From NCBI GenBank assembly GCA_037178855.1, contig JASJZC010000002.1:4092001-4156000 (forward strand): a DNA stretch of 64,000 nucleotides, given 5' to 3'. Below the pieces are notes generated by a model, which saw nothing but the letters and a program-made list of their open reading frames with translations, was not told where the DNA came from and ran no database searches. Positions 11,300 through 22,276 of this stretch are shown here, piece by piece. Made by a program: the position numbers and the translations under genes. Source of the DNA: Oscheius sp. JU75 (taxonomy: Eukaryota; Nematoda; Chromadorea; Rhabditida; Rhabditidae). The first letter of the stretch is position 1; each line of letters starts with the position of its first letter.

Positions 11300-12441
11300 C
11301 TACTCGTTTTCGTGGTCGCCTCGCATGTTGTGTTGGCGGGTGAGAAGATGCTCGTCCAGGACGGTCATTCGCGAGTAGATCGGAAACTGGAAGAGCAACA
11401 TGAAGCACCAGAGGGCTCTGAGGGAGGACATGGCGTAGAAGTAGACATTGTGCTTCTGGTAGTCGCTGTCGACTGGGTTAATGTTGTTAACGAACATCAT
11501 GTTGCTTATGGCTGTGCCAATGGCGATAAAGGTAGCATGGTAGAGCGAAAAGTAGCAGGATCTGTGCCAATGACACAGAGTATTCTTCGGCATACGCTCC
11601 CACAGATCAGGCTTGATCCAAATGACAAGATGATGCAGCTGAGCCACGATGGAGAAGATGGGACAGAACACGTAGAGGGAAATCTGTAGTGTGAGGGCGA
11701 AGATGTCGAAGACGGAGGGACGAGCCACCAGCTCACAGCAATCTGTCTCCAGACGAAAGAGGAAGCAGCGGAGATTAAGCATTGAGTCCGTGATGTAGAA
11801 GCACCAGCTCAAGTAGATCAGATAGCAACATCCTACCAAACCGATTAACTGGAAAAAAAAGACAAAAAGTTCATAAATAAATGTAAGTCGGTCTTAGTAT
11901 TGGTCAGCTGTAGTCCGCAGCCCAAAGTGGAACCGATTGTCTCTTTCCGCTCATGAAACGCCGCATTCATCGTATGACACAAACACGGAGCTGTAGAGCG
12001 TTAGAAAGAGAGCTGTTCCGAGCGCACCTAAATACCCAGGCCAGCGCCGTCCACCGAGAGAGTACGGGTGCGACCCGGCCGGGCTGCAGAGGAATGTTTG
12101 TGGTAGGTTAGAGGGGAGAAATAGATTAGTAGAAAGTGGTTCCAGAGTGGATTACTAGTAGAGCGGTTCAACAAGAGAAAAAAGGAGGAATTGGGAACCA
12201 TTCAAAGTGAAACTACCAGGTCAGGATACTTTCAAAGATCAAAGGGCTCAAAGGTAGAGGTACTGACCTTCAAGTAGCCTCTGACGAACGGATGTGGCTC
12301 GACTCTTCTCTCGAATTGGACGTCGTCGGCATTCCAATTGTCGTTCGGATTGTTGTTGTTGTCCATCAACACAGCTATCTCCAAGTAGGGAACTCCAATC
12401 ACTGAAGTTGCTCTCGAAGCTTTTATTGTTTTCAAATACAA
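11300..12441 (-). CDS. Unrecognised multi-pass membrane protein
   Basis: An exon reading down from 12441 contains SVIGVPYLEIAVLMDNNNNP and ends RGYLK at a GTCAGT donor near 12272. It joins in phase 0 to LIGLVGCCYLIYLSWCF after a TTTTTTTTCCAG acceptor at about 11850. The second exon has roughly four hydrophobic segments (SVFDIFALTLQISLYVFCPI; FIAIGTAISNMMFV; LRALWCFMLLFQFPIY and the first) and ends GDHENE before the stop at 11300. One or more upstream exons probably exist beyond 12441 (an exon near 12580-12490 fits the phase). I cannot name the family. Its intron of about 420 bp is long for this window. Confidence 0.5.
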
Positions 12442-12988
12442 ACTATTGAAACTTCTTGTGTTGTTTCAAAAGAGAAAGTAAGTTGAACTTTCTCTGTGAA
12501 GTTGAGGTTTACCCACGAGAGACGATGGTTTGTCGACATTCGCTCCGTCTTGAGGAAGTCGTCTACACGAAGCTTGAGTATCACTTTTATTTCAGAATAA
12601 AGTATAGCTCTGGACATCTTGTTCATCGTGGTTCAGGCCGGCGCAATGATTCTAGTTGGGTCAGGATCGTCCGAAACGTGAAACGTCTCGATGTGGCCAA
12701 GAAGACGCTCAGCGAACTCCAAGACGACGGCATGAACGTCGTTCTGCAACTTCTGCGAAAGAGAAAACCGGCTCCAAACTAGAATCTACTGAATGCTACA
12801 ATACACATTTCGCTTAGCTCTATGGTCTTCTTATCGTTATGTGTTTTGATAGAACCCGTGTAGTCCTCCATCCGTCCCGGTCAGTTAACCTACAGCCCTG
12901 GTCCTGTCGCGATCTAGATGGGTCAGTCTAGCTACCAGTTCATTTGAATTCTGTTTTTTCCAACAAGTTCTTTGAAATCGTCAGAACA

Positions 12989-15900
12989 ATGGAAGGGGCG
13001 AGCCCCTCAAATTGTACATATTGCTATACTCTGGAATGTTCCCTCCGGATAGTATCCTCCAATACGGCTACCAAAGTCAGTTCGATCTCGGCCAAGCAGG
13101 CAACTCTCACTTTGGGAAGAAACACGTTGAGGTTTATTCTAATCTAATATTGGTCAGAAGAACCCGTGTTTAGAGATATTCTGCTTCAAGTTGAACTGAA
13201 ATCGGCCAGAGGTGCTCTTCCGGCAGTTGCTAGCTACCCACTTTCGGAATGTGTAGTTCATTCACAGACCGTCTCTCAAGGCAAGGGATGCATTGAAATT
13301 CCGTCTAGGTAAACTTTCCGTTTTCTTCTTTGAACTCTCATACAGAAGTCTCTTGATCCAGATGAGCAACTGTCCTCCAAGACAGATCAACGTCTTTCTC
13401 AAGTCATTGGCAGCCAAGTTGGATATCATGAAAGTGGAGAGAGATCCGAAGAACAACTTGAAGACTCCAATCTCCATGGCTAGGTGTTTGTTTCTTTTTG
13501 AATCAGACAGACAAAATTCAGGAAAGCTTTAGTGCAAGGACTCCCAAATTTGTTCAATGTCCTGAGCCCACTGAGTGTCGGCGAGATTCGACAGGTCCGA
13601 ATGTAGTCTCCTTCATGCTTTGGAACTGGTTGATTTTTCCAGGTTTCGAGGCGTATCTACCGGCAACTCTCCCCTTGCCAAAGGTATTAAATCTCCCAAA
13701 ACTCCGTCCTCGAATCTGAAGAAACGACCACTTTGCGATGTTCAAACTACAACTCCTACAACATCAAAAGTAGCCAATTCTGGCCTCACTCGTCTTCCCT
13801 CTCTTTTCAAAGTTCGTTCTGTTCTTCTCACTTCAAAAACCTTCTTCAGTCCGAGCCCCGTCTGGATCTCACCGGCGAACAAAAGAAAGTGGTTCGAGCG
13901 GTCGTGAGCGGAAAGAAGAACGTCTTCTTTACTGGGAGCGCCGGAACTGGAAAGTCGTTGGTCTTGAGACGAATAATTGAAATGCTGCCTAGATCTACAA
14001 CCTACATAACTGCTGCCACGGGTAATGAATCTGTCAAGCAACAAAGGCATTCTTCATTTTTCAGGAGTCGCTGCCTGTCAACTCGGCGGAATCACTCTTC
14101 ACAGTTTCTGCGGAATCGGTGTCGGAAAAGCCTCAATGGAACAATCACTAAAGGTGGGTTTAATAGCATTTTTTTATCCCACTTCGTATGTTGTTATTTT
14201 GAGTAACTTTTGAAAAGAAGCTTGTAGTTCTCGGACGGACGCATGGCGGTCTTTTCGGATTTGGGCGTTTGAATCTGCTGGATCTCATGACGGGACAGTA
14301 GCGAATATGACGAGCCATTTCCTGGTGGTAGCTTTTTCGAGCCTCGTGTCAAGCCCGAGTTCAGCACCCGGAATTACCCAACGGCTGCTATTGACTACCA
14401 GAATGGGGAGCAGATCTGAGCCTCCCGTACCACTAGAACGGAATCAAAAGGCCTACCTTGATGAGGTCCCCCTGATGAAGAAAGTTGTAAGTGGGATACT
14501 TCTCGAGCGAGGCGTCGGAGAGATTCATGGCCCTCTGGTTGTAGTCGTAGACGACTTCTTCGCACTTTGGCCCGTCTTCTGAAGATCCTCGTTGATCTTG
14601 GCCCGATGAATCTGCATGGCCATTGCCTGCAGATGTTCTTTTATCCTCTGTCGATCTACAGCAAAGTCGGTATGAAGCTGTAGAGGAACTCGTGCGTCCC
14701 GAAGCTATACTGCACAGCCAAATCGTGATTTTCCTTCTCGATGAGAGTCAGCTTCTTGTTCAGATGCTGCAACGAGCCGAGCCAGTCTCTCTCTACTTCA
14801 GTGTTCATGAAGAGCTGATTGCGTTCCAGATTCTGACATCGGCCGTTCCAATATTGTTCAACGCATTGAGAGAATTGGTCAACCGATTGTGATTGTTGTC
14901 TGCCAAGTGCTACTCATGAACCTTGTGATGTCGGTAGAAGACAGGATTCGGCTGGAGAAAAGCCTCACAGCTCGTGTATATCTGCAGCAGTGCCTTCTCG
15001 TATCTCTCCGTGACGAGAATGTTCCTCTCGAAGTTCGACGCCAACTGATGTCTGTCGATCATGCCGACCTTCAAGAAACTCTTTCGGAAAAAGTCTCCCA
15101 TTTTTCTGTTCGATTTGCTGTTCACGTTGCCGATTTTGCCCTTCTTTTAAATAACTTTTAGATGAAAACAAAGGCTTTTTTTAGGTAGCTCTGGCGAAGA
15201 AGAACACCGTGAAACAGTGGAAAGAGTGCAGTCATCTGATAATAGACGAGATTTCCATGGTCGATGCCGACTTCTTCGATACTATAGAGTTTGTGAGTCT
15301 CCTTTTGTACCATCTAACTTTTCTCTAGGTAGCCAGGAGTGTTAGGAACGACGACCGTCCTTTTGGCGGCATACAGTTGGTAATTACTGGTGATTTTCTC
15401 CAGCTACCCCCTGTGGTGAAGCAGGAAGAGGATCTCAAGTTCTGTTTCGAGAGTTCCTCCTGGACTCGATGTGTGGAAAAGGTGATTCTTCTAACCGACG
15501 TAAAGAGACAAGACGACCAACGTTTCGTAAAGATTCTCCAGAACATTCGGATGGGAAGGTGAGTGAATTGATAAGAGACGAACATGTAATGTTCGCAGAT
15601 GTAAACCGTCGGAAGAGGCCATCTTGAAAGCGACGAGTCGAACAGATTTTGAGGAGAAAGACATCGTTCCGACCAGGCTCTGTACTCATACTCACGACGC
15701 AGAACATGTCAATCGACTGAGCTTGAATAAGCTGGAAAGTAGGTTTCTGTTCCTCGTTTAAAGCAATCTGAAATCTTTTCAGCAGAATCGAAGACATTTT
15801 CCGCAGAAGACTCCCAACTGATACCAGACTCTGTTCAGTCCCTGGCTCCCAAGGTCCTTGTCCTCAAGAGAGACAGTCAAGTGATGCTGAACAAGAATCT

Positions 15901-16468
15901 CGACCTGGCTCGTGGTCTTTCCAATGGCAGTAGGGGAGTCGTTCGGACCTTCTCAAAAAACGGCTGGCCTGTGGTCAAATTCCTGTCTACGAACGAAGAA
16001 ATTGAGGTGTTCCTCCCTTTGTCGGTGGACGCAAGATGTTCCAGGTGATACCAGCCAGTTTCCAAGTTCGTATTGCTGGAAATGACGAGCCTGCCATCAG
16101 AAGACAGGTTCCACTGCAGTTAGCTTGGGCGATTTCCATTCACAAGTCCCAAGGATTGACTCTGGATGCCATCGAACTCAATCTTTCCAAGTGAAACTCC
16201 TCCAAAATCTGTGAAAGGATCAAGTTCAGGGTCTTCGCGGAAGGACAAGCCTATGTGGCACTGTCTCGGGCTCGAAGTCTCTCCTCTATCAAGCTTTTTG
16301 GCTTCGATTCCACATTGATTCGGGCGAACATACGGGTGTTATCGTAAGTTTTTTACTGACTTCTCTAGAAAATTCTTCAGATTCTATCGATCTTTGGTAG
16401 AGAACCGTGAAGACGACGAGGAAGAGAACACCTTTGTCATAAGAAAACGAAGCAGACTTTCGTTTTAA
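12989..16468 (+). CDS. PIF1: PIF1 5'-to-3' DNA helicase
   Basis: This is the cellular PIF1 ortholog, a superfamily 1B helicase acting on G-quadruplexes, telomeres and mitochondrial DNA. The N-terminal region aligns with animal PIF1 ([24 protein letters not shown]). Helicase motifs follow in order: Walker [12 protein letters not shown] (13927-13959); [18 protein letters not shown] (14068-14118); Walker [16 protein letters not shown] (15239-15283); [12 protein letters not shown] (15379-15414); [40 protein letters not shown] (16110-16168); and [16 protein letters not shown]. Introns are mostly about 38-50 bp and every join I checked keeps frame. The exception is a 1.03-kb intron (14154-15184) that holds an antisense BAR-like gene. 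Start ATG at 12989. The stop at 16468 lies 40 bp from the convergent ARV1 stop. Confidence 0.93.
14230..15101 (-). CDS. BAR-domain-like gene or pseudogene nested in a PIF1 intron
   Basis: ATG at 15101 opens [20 protein letters not shown]. Then come [27 protein letters not shown], a helical stretch around [20 protein letters not shown], and [33 protein letters not shown] intron of 38 bp joins the last two in frame. The LQPNP, IGTAD and late-helix pattern resembles endophilin-type BAR domains, which bend membranes. A last segment ([26 protein letters not shown]) could be the start of an SH3 domain. Two joins (near 14850 and 14560) need a one-base frame change for which I see no intron. It is therefore either a decaying gene or one whose exons I have misread. 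Confidence 0.45.
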
Positions 16469-16508
16469 ACTTTTTTTGTGATAAAGTTGTTATTATTCGA
16501 TGTAGATG

Positions 16509-17379
16509 TTAGACTAACAGATCATGAGCTAAATGTCCGGCTGTTATTGAAGCTGCTGTTGCTGCACAGACTACGGCGATATTTGTGACAAGGCTAATCC
16601 CCGGGAAAAGAGCTGAAACGGGATTTTTTTTAAGAGAATACTTACACCAACCTCGCTGAATTTGTACATGAGAAGTCCAGAGGAAAAGTGTCGTCGCTAC
16701 CTGATAAAAAGGCTCGGCACTGAGCTTGAAAATGATTGACAATACAACGGCAACATTCCCTAGAAGAATTCTTTGGCATCGAAAGCAAAAAGAACCGACC
16801 GTAATAACCTAAGATACTGGACTCGATGGTGAATCGCGCCCTTTCCGTCGAACGATGAAGCGCCGTTTCGAAAAAGAGAATAACAGCTAGATAAGCGACA
16901 AATTCGGCAGCACTCTGGGCCAGACTTTTGTAAAATCTGAAAACCTTACAGGATGAAAAGGGGAGAATGGAAGAGTTACATGAGTTCCAAGTCGTAAATT
17001 CTATTGGCCTCCGTGCTTTGGGCTCTCTCTGTAATCCACTTGTCGTAGGCATCGCAGAAGACGAAAAGAACTAGGAGACGGACGAAATTCTGAAGAAATA
17101 ATTGTTGTAGTGAAGAGAAACATACCTTGCCTGGCATATTGTAGACGATATGCCTGTAGGCGTGTGAATAGTGCATGATGAGGTCGACAACTGTCAGCGT
17201 AACATCATATTCCACATATTTGTCGACAATTCCGTTGCATTTTTTCTGTAAATGATGCCAGAAAAAAAGATATGAGGTGAACTTACACATTCTGTTAAAC
17301 GAATGACTTCCGTCGAGTACTGCTTGTAGAGTGAGTCCGTCGGATGCAGGCAGTTTATGCAGACGTAGCTTTTGAACAT
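16509..17379 (-). CDS. ARV1: ARV1 lipid/sterol-homeostasis ER protein
   Basis: ARV1 is an endoplasmic-reticulum membrane protein involved in sterol and GPI-precursor transport. Start ATG at 17379 opens MFKSYVCINCLHP, the first pair of the ARV1 zinc-binding cysteines. CKKCNGIVDKYVEYD supplies the second pair and the family's best-conserved segment. LIMHYSHAYRHIVYNM and NFVRLLVLFVFCDAYDKWI match the region after the zinc site. After two more introns come several hydrophobic helices (EFVAYLAVILFFETALH; NVAVVLSIIFKLSAEPFYQV; LFPGISLVTNIAVVCAATAA), ending at 16509. All introns are about 35-50 bp. It converges tail-to-tail with PIF1. Confidence 0.88.
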
Positions 17380-17928
17380 CTTGAAACCGGTCAGTTTTAC
17401 TGGAAAGAAGAGAAAGATAATGAGAAAGCTTGCAGGAGCAAGCCAAAAGTCACGAGCTCGCGCATTGCTAAAATAAAAGGACTGCGATGATAGGGTTCCG
17501 TCACGATTCTTATTGTAACGTACTGGATATGTTTCCTCATTATATTGGTTGCATTTTATTTCGATATCCCACACTTCCTCTTCGTTTCTTCGGTGTTTTT
17601 CTAGTAAACATTGAACGTTTTATCTCAAGAATAATAAAAGAATGTGGAAACTAAATTTGAAATTGCATGTTGCATCTAAAACGTGTTAATGCTTCCTTCC
17701 TTGTGTCTTTGTCTTTTACCGAACTCGCCTGTTTGCAGCTGTTTTCTTCTTTTTTTCGTTGCAAGAATTGAGATTGGACGAGGAGCATTATTCAAACGAA
17801 TACGCAAGTTCTCGTTGGCCGAGACTCTCCAAGCGTTTTACTGCTTTCGAATCATCCATTCAGTTTACTGCCTCTTAATTTGCACATCTTGTTTCCTCAA
17901 CATTATTTATCGGAACCTTTGCAGAAAA

Positions 17929-18378
17929 ATGGCAACGGCCGGCTTCACTCCTGTCAACCCCAAGCCGTTCCTCAACAGCCTAACAGGAAAGCCCGTTGTC
18001 TGCAAACTGAAGTGGGGAATGGAGTATAGAGGTTTGCTTGCTTCTTCCTATCGAAAAAATGAGCTAATTCAGGAATTCTCGTGTCCGTCGACGGCTACAT
18101 GAACCTGCAAATGGCCAACGCGGAGGAATGGATTGACGGCAACAATCAGGGCAATCTTGGAGAAATTCTGATCAGGTGAGCGTATTTTTTGTTTTGAAGA
18201 AACGGTATGTAAAACATAAGTGTTTGCTACCTTTTCTTGCACATTGCTCAAGGACAAATCTGCTGCGTTAAGATAAAAGCATCGAGCCAGACTCAAAAAT
18301 AGCAAATTCAAATATTCCTGTTTTAGATGCAACAACGTGCTCTACATCGGCGGCGTCGACAATGAAATGGAGGCCTAA
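17929..18378 (+). CDS. SNRPF: Small nuclear ribonucleoprotein SmF
   Basis: SmF is one of the seven Sm proteins that ring the U1, U2, U4 and U5 snRNAs. Exons are 17929-18031, 18073-18175 and 18327-18378. Together they encode about 86 residues, the usual SmF length. Sm1 shows as [20 protein letters not shown] and [19 protein letters not shown]. Sm2 is [26 protein letters not shown] lies just 5' of AAAATG and could be a spliced-leader acceptor. It is the first of four closely spaced plus-strand genes. Confidence 0.95.
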
Positions 18379-18590
18379 TACGTTCCCAGACACAACTTCT
18401 CTTCCAGCAGCATCTCTACAAGCCCTCCTAATTTGATATTCTCGATTTTGTTGTAACTTGTTTTTCCTAATTGAAGTATTGATATTTGTCCAGTATGAAT
18501 ATATTGTCCTTTTGTCTGTTTTAAATCTCGTGTTTCGTTGGAAAACGATCGAATTTCTCATTGTCATTGTTTTGAAGAGTTGTTTCAGTC

Positions 18591-20089
18591 ATGCAAAACG
18601 ATTCTGCAAGTGAATCCAGAAGGTCGCCGTCGCCAATTCAGGAGCCTAGAGGTCTCAGCTATCTGAATGCTAACATTACTTCCTTGTAAGTCGTTACTCG
18701 TTTTCTTCTTACAATAGTTTGCGTTTCAGTAGTATTCACACGGATCCGATAAGCCAACGGCCCGTCGTTCCTGTTCACAACCCGAAGCGCAACCAATTGG
18801 TTTGTTTCATTTTTCTATCAAGAACAAGTACGAGTGTGGGAAAGTCGAAGCATTCGTTTTATTGGCGCAGCATCTCATGAGAATGCAGACGGTGCTAAAA
18901 AAAATCTCAAGGCATCGCATTGAACAATCGTTCGATTCCCTCATTTTTGCAGGGAACATTCCATCTCGAGCACTCACTCGCAGCCAATAGTCGACTCAAT
19001 CGCGAGCAACAACATCTGTACAATCGCGCCCAACAAACAACTCGTGTGGATCCACTCGGCCCTCGTCTTACCTACGGAACCGCAATTCAAGCCGGGATGC
19101 TGACCAGACCGGAAGCAGGAGATCAGCCAGAAGAAGATTACGAAGAAGAGGGTGACATGGATGAATTGCAGGAGGTAGAAGAGTCGAAGGAGGATTATGT
19201 ACGTCAATTCACTCACCTGCCGCACATTTTCCGAGCCGAAGGAGAGTCCACTTCGGTGTGTTTTTCTAAAAACTTCGCAAGAAATCATGTCATTTTCAGG
19301 AGGAAGAAGAGAATCTGCCCTCCTACGACACCAAATTTAGAAATCTGATTGGTCACTACAACAAGACGATGGGGCCGGCAGTCAAGTACTTTCGAAATGG
19401 ACGTCCACCAATTATTCCCCCGGTGGTGGCCAAGAAACAAGCCAGGGCTAATCGACTCCGTGAACATCAAATCCTTGGTGTCTGTTCTCTTTGGTTTTGG
19501 CAAAACATCATATTTCCTAGAGAGTTTCCGGTCCGCTATTCCCCCACTTTTCGAGAGTAGCACGAGCTGGAATGAGGACAGAGAAGGAACAGAACGACAT
19601 CGAGAGAAACAAGGAGCGAGCGAAGATAAGGCAACAGGAGGAGGCAGACGAACAGAAGCAGCTGGAAGAACAAAGACGGCAGAAAGATCGCGGTTTGTTC
19701 TATTTTTTCAACTCTCTTCAAATTGATTTTTCAGATGAAATTTACCAAATGGACAGAAGAACGGCGGAGAAGTTTGCACAATTGGCCATAACTCCGGCAG
19801 ACCGAACTACCTCGTCGTCGAACTCTGTTCTCATCGTCCGCGAGAGGAGAGCCATGCCGCCATGGGACGAGGCGCAGGGAAAGATCCGAGCTGAGACAAG
19901 AGAGATGCATAAGTGCCCGAAGGATGGCTGTATTGGAGATCCTTACGCGGTGGACAACTACAATTATGAGAATCCTTTATCGACGGGAATAGAACTGTAA
20001 GTTTTCTGTTTTTACCAGCCGTCTGGCTACGTCGCTCTGGATAAAGTTAGCAGTATCAATGTGCCAAAACGAAAGAATTTTTTTTTTTA
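18591..20089 (+). CDS. Unrecognised coiled-coil protein, second in the possible operon
   Basis: ATG at 18591 directly follows TTTCAGTC, a strong candidate trans-splice site, 212 bp after the SmF stop. The spliced product is about 380 residues. It has a serine/proline-rich start (SESRRSPSPIQEPRGLSYLN), an acidic stretch (QPEEDYEEEGDMDELQEVEE), then TKFRNLIGHYNKTMGPAVKY. A long charged coiled coil follows (NDIERNKERAKIRQQEEADE), then EKFAQLAITPADR and a C-terminal part with MPPWDEAQGKIRAETREMHK and CPKDGC. I do not recognise a named domain. The last join (donor at about 19997, acceptor near 20053) and the stop near 20089 are my best reading. Confidence 0.6.
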
Positions 20090-20374
20090 AAATAGACTGA
20101 CACTTTCGTGTGGCAGACAGACTCATGATAATCGACTGTTTTACTCGCAGTTATTCCTCCGAACTCCCTTTTCCCACCTCTCAAAGGAGTTCTCGCTCAC
20201 TGATCCAATTAGTTCAATCCGAAGAAAACTTGTAGCGCTCTCCACCCCTCTCTTCTACAATGGGTCTCCGATCGTGCTGGCACCACACAATGCAATTTTG
20301 CGTACGCATTTTCGTGCTAACGCAAAAGATTTTTCAACAGACGGACGGAGACGACAGCTCCTTATTTTATTAAG

Positions 20375-22098
20375 ATGATGCAAAAGAACTATTCTAGTGA
20401 CTGGCCGGGCGCCTTTGAAACGATGCACGACTCCCCGATCTCCTCTCGCGACATTTCTACTTTCATCACTCGCGTAAGCATCTTTTTTCTTTATGAGCAA
20501 CAACATTTTTCACAGGATGACACGGAGATCTTTGCCAAACTTGACCCGCTCGGCACGGAGCAGATCAGAATACTAGATGACTTCCTGTCCCAAATGCCCG
20601 AAAAAGTCAAGCCGGAAGATCTTTCCTTCGTCGTCGACTATTCATCTTTCCCGCAGAAGATGTCCAATCGGCCTCTGGAGACCACAGGACCATCAAGTGG
20701 TCGTCCGAAAGATTTCCGTCCTATTATTCTTGGTATATTCACGGTCTTTCCCTTCCCAAAAGTTTTCTTTAGATGGATGTGGAGTGGCTTATGCATACGA
20801 CCCCAAATTTGCCCCCAAATGGTACGGAAGAACTGAAAATCTGAATTACCACCCCGATAAGGTTCTTCCTGTCTATCCGCTTGTTCTGGCCACGTTACGT
20901 CTCACTCTTCTCGGACACAAGGTCAGATATTTTGTAGTCACTTCCGATTTTTTTTACTTCAGATCCAAATCGTCCTCCCTCATTACTACAAGGTTCCCTA
21001 TCGTAAGGCCAGTAAACGACTCAAGGTCGACAATTTGTACGCCTTCAACGTTTGTTCTTTGCTCGATTGAAATTGTTTGGCTCCAGAAACTCGTCGAGCT
21101 AGAACTCATCAAATGGCTGGAGCCCGTCAACGAGGATGTCGACTTCATGAGCCTGATCGAGAAACTGGCAACGACGTCGTGTGCCTGCATCATTGGCGAC
21201 GATCGAGTGAGGTATTCCTACAATTCCGACAAGAGAAACACCTACGACGAGCTGGAAGACTTTTCGTGTTACGACATTGGCGAGCATATAGTGGTGCATC
21301 ATCTGTTTTCCTTTCTACAACTACTTTTTCAGGACATTGATTTTTTAAAGTCGCGCCGCGTCCAGAATTTTGCCGATCAACGCTATCTCAGTCTCCAGTT
21401 CTTCGGAGACATCAAAGACATGGTTCGTTGTTATTCGAATTACTTGAAATTTATCCTTTTCAGGTCATTTACGACGAGTACCATGAATTCATTGGAGCCG
21501 ATCCCACTAACCACGCCGCGAGGAAGGAGAAATATCTGCGGGTCACGCGGGAAACAACCATGTACTACACTGATACCCAAGCCGACATCAAGAGAGATGA
21601 TGAACGCCGTCTTGAAAACCAGCTGTACGTCGGCGAACAGGTCAAACTGGTTAGTCTTACTTTTGTCTATTCTATAATCCAAATCAAGGTTCTTGGGCTG
21701 GCCGACCTGTACGCACTGCCCCACTATGAGCTCCATGCTTGTTTCATCTTTCTCCGATTCGCTAGCCGACGGGGACTGCAGCTAAATCTTGTCAGTTTCC
21801 ACATTTGTTCTGTCGAAATGAGCTCTTTCAGTTAGGGGAGTTCATTGAAAACCATCTCCCTTTTCCGGAACCCTCTGAGGAGGATACGACGAGAATCTTC
21901 CCGGAACTGACCATCGAGCCTTCCTGTTTGGTCGACCTGGACTTGGTACGCAATTTCAATTTGACAAAGAACAAACTTTAGAATGTTGACGACGCGCTGG
22001 CTCAGGAGGCCATAGATATTCTGAAAGACAGAGAATATATGGACGAAGAAGGCTGGGAAGGTTTCCACTCGGCAGAGAACACCTCGAGCAACAGCTGA
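20375..22098 (+). CDS. NYN-domain (Zc3h12a-like) endoribonuclease, RDE-8-type
   Basis: The central region matches the NYN/PIN-like endoribonuclease fold: RPIILDGCGVAYAYDPKF carries the first catalytic Asp (DG-C-G-V-A). YPLVLATLRLTLLGHKIQIV is the helix-strand that follows. CACIIGDDRVRYSYNSD carries the later acidic pair. In nematodes this family includes RDE-8 and its NYN relatives, which cut target RNA during RNA interference. Here the N-terminal extension (MMQKNYSSDWPGAFE) and a long C-terminal part (YADLYALPHYELHACFIFLR region, acidic end) are unfamiliar. Introns are 35-60 bp. TTTTATTAAG immediately precedes the ATG. Family confidence is good; equivalence to RDE-8 is inference. Confidence 0.68.
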
Positions 22099-22276
22099 TT
22101 TTGTTTTCACTTTCTACAGTCTGTTATTGAAATATTGTTATTGTTACGGTTAATGAATACATTCTAGTCATCGACTTTACCTACCCTCTCTTGTCGCACT
22201 ACAATTTCATACCGTGACCGTTTTGCCATTGTTTCACAAACTTAAGAAGTTATACGACATATAAATTAGCGGCTGG

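Noticed and set aside
12456-12782. Plus-strand open frame with a C-terminal RKRKPAPN
   Set aside because: It may overlap an upstream exon of the minus-strand multi-pass gene, no family is recognisable, and the start is unclear; support is too weak for an entry.
13927-16168. PIF1 at 12989-16468 considered as a Helitron helicase
   Set aside because: It has the N-terminal region and residue patterns of cellular PIF1, intact frame across all exons, and no Helitron-specific motifs.
20375-22098. Reading the NYN gene as a direct continuation of the upstream coiled-coil gene
   Set aside because: The upstream gene has a plausible stop near 20089, and a spliced-leader-like site precedes the ATG at 20375.
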